22,227 nucleotides of DNA from JBEIVB01 sp040374085 (GTDB lineage: Bacteria > Bacteroidota > Bacteroidia > UBA4408): contig JBEIVB010000038.1 of NCBI GenBank assembly GCA_040374085.1, forward strand, positions 1 through 22,227, written 5' to 3'. Below are positions 15,879 to 22,227 of this stretch, piece by piece. A model generated the notes under the pieces. It made no database searches and was not told the origin of the DNA. It saw nothing but the letters and a program-made list of their open reading frames with translations. Position 1 is the stretch's first letter; the number at the start of each line of letters is the position of its first letter. Made by a program: the position numbers and the translations under genes.

Positions 15879-17696
15879 TTAGGATTCTTCTGTTGAAGGG
15901 CTGGGCTCCAATTGGAGGGTGCTGAGCTGTCGGTAAAGACCGCCTTCCACATGCATAAGCTCTTGATGGGTGCCTTTTTCTATTACTTTACCCTTGTCGA
16001 GCACAAGAATGGCATCTGCTTTTCGTATGGTAGAAAGGCGGTGTGCAATTACAAGGGTGGTTCGGTTTACCATAAGCAGGTCAAGAGCCTCCTGAACCAA
16101 CCGCTCGCTTTCGGCATCGAGGCTGCTGGTAGCCTCATCGAGCAACAAGATGGCCGGATCTTTTAAAACGGCACGGGCAATGGCAATGCGCTGGCGTTGG
16201 CCTCCGCTCAATTTTACACCCCGCTCACCTACCAGGGTTTCATAACCTTCTGGAAATTCCGAAATAAAGACGTGGGCATTGGCCTTGGCTGCAGCTGCCT
16301 CCACTTCTGCACGCGTGGCACCCGGCTTGCCGTATGCAATGTTCTCGTGTATGCTGCCACCAAAAAGCAATACGTCCTGCGGAACCAAGGCCATTTGGTT
16401 GCGCAGGTTGGTAAGGCTCATGGTTTGAACGTCTTGCCCATCTATGCAGATGCTTCCGGAATTCGGGTCATAAAAACGAAGCAACAACGAAACCACCGTG
16501 GATTTTCCGGCTCCGCTCGAACCCACCAAGGCCACGGTCTGCCCAGCCTCTACGGTAAGCGATAACCCCCGCAGCACGGTGGTTTCGGGCCTTGAGGGAT
16601 AGGCAAATTCCACATGTTTGAATTCCACCCTACCCTTCGAGCGAGATGGCTTCAGAAGGTCGGTAGGGCGGAGGTCCAACGGCTCGTGGGGCATGTCCAA
16701 GATGTCCATGATGCGCTCGGTGGCGCCCAGGGCTTTCTGTATTTGCGCGTACTGTTCGGCAATGCCACCAATGCTGGCCCCAACGAAAACGGTGTACATC
16801 ATAAAGGTGATGAGTTGACCGTGGGTAAGGATGCCGTTAAGCTCGAGGTGAACGGCATACCACAACAAAAAGATGATGGCGCCGAATAAGCAAAAGATGA
16901 TGAAGGAGAAAAAAGCGCCTCTCAGCTTGCCGCCTTTTACGGCAAGGTCGCGCACGTCGTTGATGCTCTTTGTGTAGCGCAGCACTTCTACCAGTTCGTT
17001 GGCAAAGGCTTTTACGTTGGCAATGCCCTGTAAGGTCTCTTCCACAACGGTGTTCGATTCCGCCAAACGATCCTGAACCTGGCGAGAAAATTTTCGGATG
17101 TAGCGTCCAAACACCACCGCCACCACCGCCACCACCGGAATGGAGGCCAGCATGGCAAGGGCCAGTTGGGTGCTGGTGAAGAACAAGGCCACCATGCCGC
17201 CCACAATGATGATGAGCTGGCGAATGAACTCGGCAATGCTGGTAGTAAGGGTTTCCTGTACCAAAGAAAGGTCGCTGGAAATGCGGCTGTTGAGCTCGCC
17301 CACCCTCCGGTTGGAAAAGAAGGTCATGGGCATTTGTATGAGGTGGGTATAGGTGGCCTGCCTTAGGTTGGCAAGCGCACCCTCGGTTACCTGCACAAAC
17401 AACACCACACGGAAGTAGGAGGCAACGGCCTGCCCGGCAAAAAGCAAAAGCAAATACAAACCCACTTGGTTTATCTTTTCAACAGAGATGGACCCTGCAT
17501 CAATTAAAGTGCCCATCAGGCGCGGAAAAGCAATGGCGGTGAGTCCGGTAGTCAAAAGAAAAAATAAGCCAAGGGCAAACTTCCACCGAAAGGGCTTCAG
17601 GTAGGAAAGTATGCGTCCGGCTTTCTGAAAGGAGGCCTTGGAGAAGTTGAATTTGGGCAGGGAATCGTCGCTGCCGCCGGTGTTGCGCTTGGCCAT
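15879..17696 (-). CDS. ABC exporter, MsbA/LmrA-like fused permease-ATPase
   Basis: This 605-residue half-transporter has an N-terminal six-helix type I exporter domain (about 35-310) and a C-terminal nucleotide-binding domain. Walker A is GSSGAGKST (392-400), the Q-loop is VPQD (438-441), the signature is LSGGQ (496-500), Walker B is ILLLDE (516-521) and the H-loop His is 552. All catalytic residues are intact. It should work as a homodimer exporting a hydrophobic substrate. Lipid A/LPS flipping (MsbA role) is possible, since LptD is encoded nearby, but drug or other lipid export cannot be excluded. It has its own promoter box, and a probable terminator follows. The upstream HTTM-like gene ends 50 nt before it on the same strand. 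Confidence 0.92.
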   Translation of the reverse strand: MAKRNTGGSDDSLPKFNFSKASFQKAGRILSYLKPFRWKFALGLFFLLTTGLTAIAFPRLMGTLIDAGSISVEKINQVGLYLLLLFAGQAVASYFRVVLFVQVTEGALANLRQATYTHLIQMPMTFFSNRRVGELNSRISSDLSLVQETLTTSIAEFIRQLIIIVGGMVALFFTSTQLALAMLASIPVVAVVAVVFGRYIRKFSRQVQDRLAESNTVVEETLQGIANVKAFANELVEVLRYTKSINDVRDLAVKGGKLRGAFFSFIIFCLFGAIIFLLWYAVHLELNGILTHGQLITFMMYTVFVGASIGGIAEQYAQIQKALGATERIMDILDMPHEPLDLRPTDLLKPSRSKGRVEFKHVEFAYPSRPETTVLRGLSLTVEAGQTVALVGSSGAGKSTVVSLLLRFYDPNSGSICIDGQDVQTMSLTNLRNQMALVPQDVLLFGGSIHENIAYGKPGATRAEVEAAAAKANAHVFISEFPEGYETLVGERGVKLSGGQRQRIAIARAVLKDPAILLLDEATSSLDAESERLVQEALDLLMVNRTTLVIAHRLSTIRKADAILVLDKGKVIEKGTHQELMHVEGGLYRQLSTLQLEPSPSTEES

Positions 17697-17712
17697 AGGG
17701 TAATTGGGTTGG

Positions 17713-17734
17713 CAAAGATATCTACTAAGGTAGA
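17713..17734 (-). promoter_or_regulatory. Promoter -7 box and adjacent inverted repeat before the ABC exporter
   Basis: The minus strand reads TATCTTTG (17713-17720), a perfect TAnnTTTG box ending 16 nt before the ATG. Immediately upstream, TCTAC-CTTA-GTAGA (17721-17734) is a 5-bp inverted repeat that could bind a repressor. No clear -33 TTTG is present. Confidence 0.4.
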
Positions 17735-17746
17735 CGTATTGGCCCT

Positions 17747-18946
17747 TTATTTATGGCATGATGCCGGAAACTGCCGCTGTATGAAAGGTTTTGGCTTCCG
17801 CAAGACCAGTACCCAAATGCTATCGCCTTCCTGCAGGCGCCCTTTCAGATGCTGTGCCACGCCCTTGGCTCCTGCAGGGGTTTGAATGAACTCTGAGCGA
17901 TATTGATAGTACATCCATGAGTCGAGATACAGCGCCCGGTAGCGTCCGCCGCGAATGGGTTTTATAAAGGGGCGTGCGCTTGGGTATAGTTTCTCTGAGG
18001 CCGAGGAGTTGGCGAGTATGTATGAGGCCCGGTACGAACCGGTATACCAATCGTAGGATAAATTGCCCACCCAACTGCCCGTAGTTAAATGCCAGAAGGG
18101 CAAACCCCACGCAAACACCAGCGTAAAGCACATCATAGCCCATGAACCCCACCCCAAAGGCCATGCCCACAGCGATTGAGGCATACGACTGCCCCACCAC
18201 CACAATACCGGTATAAGACTTAGGTTGTATATACTGAGTACGTCGAGGAAGTAGAAGGTATGGGGGGCATTGACCCAAACGATGGAGAGATGAAGCAGGA
18301 TGGCCAACCCAATTCCAATGCCCCTAGAAATAGGAAAAACCAGCAATAATGCGGTTCCCATTTCCCAACATGGAATGGCGTTACTGAATGGACTCAACAG
18401 GTTTACCCACGATGCCGGAAGAAAGGTTGTGAGCCTATGCAGCTCCAGTGGGAAAATGGTTTCGCCAAACCAGGGGGCGAGTTTGTTTAGCCCATTGAAT
18501 CCATAAACGGCAGCAAACTGCCAGCCCAACAAGCGCCATGCAGAAAGATGGCTCACCCAACCCATACGCCACACAGCCAATACCCATTGCGCCAGGTAGC
18601 CGGTAAATAAGAATGCCTGCATGCGGCATAAATCGAGGAAGGTTAACAGAGTAATGCCAAGCAGCCAACCCAGTAACCACACTCCACTTTTTGGTCGAGC
18701 GATGGAAATCAGCAAACAAAGCACCGAAACACCCAACAAGAACCAATGCACCAAAGTAGGTAAAGCACCCGCTATGGGAATGGCCGGGAGCAAAGGGAAT
18801 TCCCGGACCGCCAGATACAGACGGGGACGCGATATCAAGAATAAGAAGGAGAAAAAACCAAACAACTGCTGAATCCAATCCAATCGCCTGGATAGGTCTA
18901 CCTCAGCCATGGAGGGGATTCCAAGACGAATTACCTTTGGAATCAT
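17747..18946 (-). CDS. Polytopic membrane protein, HTTM/gamma-carboxylase-like
   Basis: This 399-residue protein has about eight to ten hydrophobic segments through residue 300, then a soluble C-terminal part (about 305-399). The block FAAVYGFNGLNKLAPWFGET, with the G-x-x-K-L...W-x-G pattern, resembles HTTM (vitamin K-dependent gamma-carboxylase-like) and DoxX-type proteins. No carboxylase active-site residues can be confirmed by eye, so the activity is unknown. The start ATG (18946) is 4 nt after the amidase stop, so the two are almost certainly one transcript. Met12 (MAEVDLSRR) is an alternative start. The family call is tentative. Confidence 0.65.
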   Translation of the reverse strand: MIPKVIRLGIPSMAEVDLSRRLDWIQQLFGFFSFLFLISRPRLYLAVREFPLLPAIPIAGALPTLVHWFLLGVSVLCLLISIARPKSGVWLLGWLLGITLLTFLDLCRMQAFLFTGYLAQWVLAVWRMGWVSHLSAWRLLGWQFAAVYGFNGLNKLAPWFGETIFPLELHRLTTFLPASWVNLLSPFSNAIPCWEMGTALLLVFPISRGIGIGLAILLHLSIVWVNAPHTFYFLDVLSIYNLSLIPVLWWWGSRMPQSLWAWPLGWGSWAMMCFTLVFAWGLPFWHLTTGSWVGNLSYDWYTGSYRASYILANSSASEKLYPSARPFIKPIRGGRYRALYLDSWMYYQYRSEFIQTPAGAKGVAQHLKGRLQEGDSIWVLVLRKPKPFIQRQFPASCHK

Positions 18947-18950
18947 ATTG

Positions 18951-20183
18951 TTAATGCTTTAATTTCTGCATAGCCTCTTTGATGGTGATGCGCTTTTCTC
19001 CTTCAAAAGCCACCACAAACGCATCTTTAAACCCTTGCCCACGCAAGCGGTTTTGCTCCTCCAACGCCTCGTGCAATTCCATAAGGTGCCCCGTTAGGTA
19101 TTTATACATACCCTCTTGTTGCACCCTCCAAACATCCGTTATTCCGGCGAAACGCTCGGCATTTACCGGCAAGGCTTTGGGGCTGCTGTATATCTGAACG
19201 CTGAAGAATATGCGCGCATGTTCATAGGTCTGTGCTTTGGCTGTGTCCGATGCTGCGGTCTCAGAAAGGCTGCTGTCGCTTGCCAAGCGCTCTTCGGCGG
19301 GCTCTGCAGTTTCGGGTACCGCCTGGCATGGCGGGCGACGTTCGAGCTCATCGTCGTAGGTACGCTTTTGTCCTATAAATTCATCTTTGTATTTCCGAAA
19401 GGCTAGAAATAAGGCATGCGCCATTTGGTCTTGCCCTTTCTCCGAGCCCAGGTAGCGCTCTTCGCGCGGATTGGTGAGAAAGCCGGTTTCGGTGAGCAGG
19501 CTGGGCATACTGGTTTTCCACAAGACCAGAAACCCTGCCTGTTTCACACCCTTATCGGTGCGGCAAGCACGCCCTTTGTAGGCATCTTGAATCTTGGAGG
19601 CCAAACTTAAACTCTTGTCCAGAAAAGCATTCTGGTACATGGTAAAGATGATGGTGGCTTCGTCGGAGTTGGGATCGAAGTTCTCGTAGTTTTTCTGGTA
19701 GTTGTCCTCTAAAAGAATGGCCGAGTTCTCGCGCTTGGCTACCTCTAAGTTTCCTTTGGTCTTATGCAACCCCATCACGTAGGTTTCGCTACCGAACACC
19801 TTTTTGTTGGGCGATGCGTTGCAGTGTATGCACAGAAACAGGTCGGCATCGGCATCGTTGGCCACGCGGGCCCGCTCGTTCAACTCAAGAAAGACATCGG
19901 TCTTGCGGGTGTACACCACCTTCACATCGGCGCAGTGCTTTTCTATGTAATTGCCCAGCTTCAAGGCGATTCCCAAGGCCACATCTTTTTCGTGAAAACG
20001 GGTTCCGTGGCAGCCGGGGTCGTGGCCTCCATGACCGGCATCAATAACCAGCGTAAAGGGTTTGGACGATTTGCCGGGCGGAGCACCCGCCTGAGTGTAT
20101 GCAAGAAAAACCAGGTGAACCACCCCTGTGAGCCACAGAAGAAGTCGCGCGCTGCAAGGGTTTGCCCGGTTTTGCTTACGCAT
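18951..20183 (-). CDS. N-acetylmuramoyl-L-alanine amidase (amidase_3) with C-terminal SPOR-like domain
   Basis: This 410-residue protein starts with a signal peptide (MRKQNRANPCSARLLLWL to about AYTQAGA). The amidase_3 catalytic domain follows: zinc ligands His51 (DAGHGGHDPG), Glu65 (HEKD) and His120 (LCIHCNASPN), and catalytic Glu232 (LLTETGFLTN). It cleaves the bond between MurNAc and the stem peptide, acting in the periplasm in cell separation or wall turnover. After a Glu/Ala/Ser-rich linker (about 280-320), the last ~80 residues (FFSVQIYSSPKALP to GFKDAFVVAFEGEKRI) match a SPOR-like domain, which in other proteins binds denuded septal glycan. That arrangement is common in Bacteroidota AmiC-type enzymes. 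The gene is divergent from lptD and leads the transcript with the HTTM-like gene. Confidence 0.93.
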   Translation of the reverse strand: MRKQNRANPCSARLLLWLTGVVHLVFLAYTQAGAPPGKSSKPFTLVIDAGHGGHDPGCHGTRFHEKDVALGIALKLGNYIEKHCADVKVVYTRKTDVFLELNERARVANDADADLFLCIHCNASPNKKVFGSETYVMGLHKTKGNLEVAKRENSAILLEDNYQKNYENFDPNSDEATIIFTMYQNAFLDKSLSLASKIQDAYKGRACRTDKGVKQAGFLVLWKTSMPSLLTETGFLTNPREERYLGSEKGQDQMAHALFLAFRKYKDEFIGQKRTYDDELERRPPCQAVPETAEPAEERLASDSSLSETAASDTAKAQTYEHARIFFSVQIYSSPKALPVNAERFAGITDVWRVQQEGMYKYLTGHLMELHEALEEQNRLRGQGFKDAFVVAFEGEKRITIKEAMQKLKH

Positions 20184-20226
20184 ATTTATGGTTAGTTTTG
20201 TAGACCCCTAAAAGTACGGCTGCCGG

Positions 20227-20259
20227 TTTGGTGGCGGCATCCTTGTTGGGGTAAGTTTT
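20227..20259 (+). promoter_or_regulatory. Weak candidate promoter for the LptD-type gene
   Basis: TTTG (20227-20230) is followed after 21 nt by TAAGTTTT (20252-20259), one mismatch from TAnnTTTG. It sits in the divergent gap before the LptD frame. On the other strand TACTTTTA (20209-20216) is an equally imperfect box for the amidase. Confidence 0.25.
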
Positions 20260-20314
20260 ACAGAGAGTTATCAACCGAACGGCCCCATACCGCTTTTTCA
20301 CGCTGCCAGTGCTG

Positions 20315-22227
20315 ATGGCACTGGTCTTTCTGCTGACAGTGGGTTTGCGCCTCTCCGCTCAAACGAAGGAGGGCATGGCGGCAACCACCAAGTCCACCAC
20401 GCTTCCTTCCGATACCACCGCCCTGCGCACTACCACCGATTCCATCGCCAAACGCGATACCGTTCAGGTGGCTCCCAACGCCATTGAGCATCCGGTTGTG
20501 TATCATGCCCGCGATTCCATTCGCTACGAGGTAGAAAACGATATGGCCTACCTATACGGTGCTGCTCAGGTAGATTATGAAAAGATTCAGTTAAAGGCCG
20601 ATTACATCGAACTTAATTTGAAGAACAGCCTGGTGTATGCAAAAGGTGTGCCCGACAGCACCGGGAAGCTGGCAGGCAACCCCGAGTTTACCGATGGCGA
20701 CCAGACCTTCAAAGCCAAGCAGATGAATTACAACTTCAAAACGAAGAAGGGGCGTATTCTAGAAGTATCCACAAAACAAGACCAGGGCTACCTTTTGGGT
20801 GATGTCATTAAAAAAGATAGCCTCGACAATCTCTACATCCGCACCGGGAAATACACCACCTGCGAACAGGAAGATCCGCATTTCTTCTTTTTGCTGAATA
20901 AAGTTAAGGTTATTAAAAACGATAAGATTGTAACCGGTCCGGCCGACCTCTTCATTGCCGGCATACCCACCCCTCTGGCCTTGCCTTTTGGTTTCTTCCC
21001 AAACAAGAAGGGCCGTGCAAATGGAATCTTGCTGCCAAGGCCATTTAATTCCGAGGGTTTGGGTTTTGGATTGGAAGATTTGGGCTATTACATGGGCTTG
21101 GGCGATAAGATGGATCTCACGCTAAACGCCGATGTGTACAGCCGAGGAAGCTGGAGGGCCAGGGCCAAGACCACCTATAACGTGCGCTACAAATACAGCG
21201 GCAGCTTATTGCTGAGCACGGCCAACATCATTCAGGGCGACAAGGGCTTTCCGGATTATGCCGTTAACCGCGATTTCAACATCACCTGGACCCACCAGCA
21301 AGATCCCAAGGCCCGTCCCAACAGCCGTTTCTCGGCCTCGGTGCGGGCGGGTAAAATCAACAACATCGCCCAGCGCAACATCGGCGATTATGTTACCAGC
21401 ACCTTCAACTCCAACATATCGTATTATCAGGGCTTTGCCGGCACTCCGTTTAGTCTTACCCTGGCCGCAACCCACGATCAAAACACCCTCACGCGGGTAA
21501 TGAACATCAACGCCCCCACCGCCACCTTCAACATGGCGGGCATCAACCCCCTGGGCAGTCGCTTCACCATTGGAAAACCGAAGTGGATAACCGACCTCCG
21601 CTTAAACTACCAGGCCAACCTGCGCAACATCCTGCAAACCACCGATACCGGCTTTGTGCGCGATGTTACCACCCGCCTGGGAGAGAAAATGAAAAGCGGC
21701 TTATCCAACCAGGTGGGATTGGGAACCAATGTGCGCTTTCTAAAATACTTTACGTTTAACCCATCTGCCAGCTACAACGAAAACCTCTACCTGCAATCCA
21801 TCAGCCGTGAGGTGGGCAGGGTAGGGGAGCGCGATACTATAATCGAAACCCTGCGGCAGGGACTGCGCTCGGCCCGCAGCCTGAGCCTCTCTGGGGGAAT
21901 CACCACTCAGGTCTTCGGCATGTATCAGTTTCGTTCCGGCAAGGTAAAAGCCATACGCCACCAGATTACCCCAACCGTTAGCGCGGTGTTCACCCCCAAG
22001 CTGTCTGACCTGCCTTCCTATGTTTGGCAAGGCAAAACGGTAACCTACTCGCCCTTCGAGAAAAGTGCGGGGGGTGCCCTGGTGAGTACCCGAACGGCCT
22101 TTGTCAATTATGGATTAAACAACCTTATTGCTGTAAAATACAAATCAAAGAAAGACACCTTAGACACCTTTACGAAAGCCAACATCTTCGACAACATTGG
22201 CTGGAGCGGCAACTACAACGTATTGGC
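20315..22227 (+). CDS. lptD: LptD-type outer-membrane LPS assembly protein, partial (C-terminus beyond window)
   Basis: The frame is open to the right edge, giving at least 637 residues. After a hydrophobic leader ending near LRLSAQ, an OstA/LptA-like beta-jellyroll region (about 60-200: SIRYEVENDMAYLYGAAQVD, LKADYIELNLKN, FKAKQMNYNF) is followed by CEQEDPHFFF and ADLFIAGIPTPLALPFGFFP. These are typical of Bacteroidota LptD homologues and lead into the C-terminal barrel (alternating strands from GLGFGLEDLGYY onward). LptD with LptE inserts lipopolysaccharide into the outer leaflet. The start is uncertain. ATG 20315 gives a leader with no positive residues, while the frame stays open to about 20255 and encodes RVINRTAPYRF just before it, but no standard start codon gives that N-terminus (GTG 20309 is the only alternative). 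Confidence 0.88.
   Translation, partial: MALVFLLTVGLRLSAQTKEGMAATTKSTTLPSDTTALRTTTDSIAKRDTVQVAPNAIEHPVVYHARDSIRYEVENDMAYLYGAAQVDYEKIQLKADYIELNLKNSLVYAKGVPDSTGKLAGNPEFTDGDQTFKAKQMNYNFKTKKGRILEVSTKQDQGYLLGDVIKKDSLDNLYIRTGKYTTCEQEDPHFFFLLNKVKVIKNDKIVTGPADLFIAGIPTPLALPFGFFPNKKGRANGILLPRPFNSEGLGFGLEDLGYYMGLGDKMDLTLNADVYSRGSWRARAKTTYNVRYKYSGSLLLSTANIIQGDKGFPDYAVNRDFNITWTHQQDPKARPNSRFSASVRAGKINNIAQRNIGDYVTSTFNSNISYYQGFAGTPFSLTLAATHDQNTLTRVMNINAPTATFNMAGINPLGSRFTIGKPKWITDLRLNYQANLRNILQTTDTGFVRDVTTRLGEKMKSGLSNQVGLGTNVRFLKYFTFNPSASYNENLYLQSISREVGRVGERDTIIETLRQGLRSARSLSLSGGITTQVFGMYQFRSGKVKAIRHQITPTVSAVFTPKLSDLPSYVWQGKTVTYSPFEKSAGGALVSTRTAFVNYGLNNLIAVKYKSKKDTLDTFTKANIFDNIGWSGNYNVL

Overview
The window reads as chromosomal DNA of a Bacteroidota bacterium. 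The gene content is typical of that phylum: an LptD-type outer-membrane LPS assembly protein, an amidase_3 cell-wall hydrolase with a C-terminal SPOR-like segment, a DUF4097 YGD-repeat protein paired with an ECF sigma factor, a McbG/Qnr-like pentapeptide protein, and a very long secreted beta-rich protein. Several starts are preceded by the phylum's promoter box TAnnTTTG, and Shine-Dalgarno sequences are mostly absent. No rRNA or tRNA is visible and the genus cannot be fixed from the sequence.

Left part (1-5280) is accessory and repeat-rich. A truncated AT-rich SDH-type Clp-fold protease gene lies at the left edge. A PIN toxin/antitoxin pair (1445-2048) has a toxin frame broken by one in-frame TAA. 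These lie between direct copies of a noncoding repeat: a long unit at 612-1133, a long unit at 2140-2618, and a third copy at 4952-5081 that keeps only the 3' module. All are in the same orientation. The 3' module carries three small inverted repeats. Between repeats 2 and 3 lies an overlapping ECF sigma / membrane-anchored DUF4097 pair, closed by a good intrinsic terminator.

Middle part (5283-9549) is all on the minus strand: a GT87-like membrane glycosyltransferase, a pentapeptide-repeat protein downstream of an SPFH/stomatin protein, and a PaiB-like flavin-binding protein whose stop overlaps the start of an apparently exported CDA/TadA-fold deaminase.

Right part (9654-22227) is core-like. 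On the plus strand tpiA, prmA and a 1492-residue secreted beta-rich protein form an apparent operon. On the minus strand come an MsbA-like ABC exporter, an HTTM-like membrane protein and the amidase. A divergent LptD-type gene runs off the right edge. Exporter, amidase, LptD and the giant secreted protein give this half an envelope-biogenesis theme.

The items most worth a second look are the modular repeat with cassette-like accessory genes between its copies, the nonsense-broken toxin with an intact antitoxin, the sigma/DUF4097 pair, the exported deaminase, and the unassigned giant protein.
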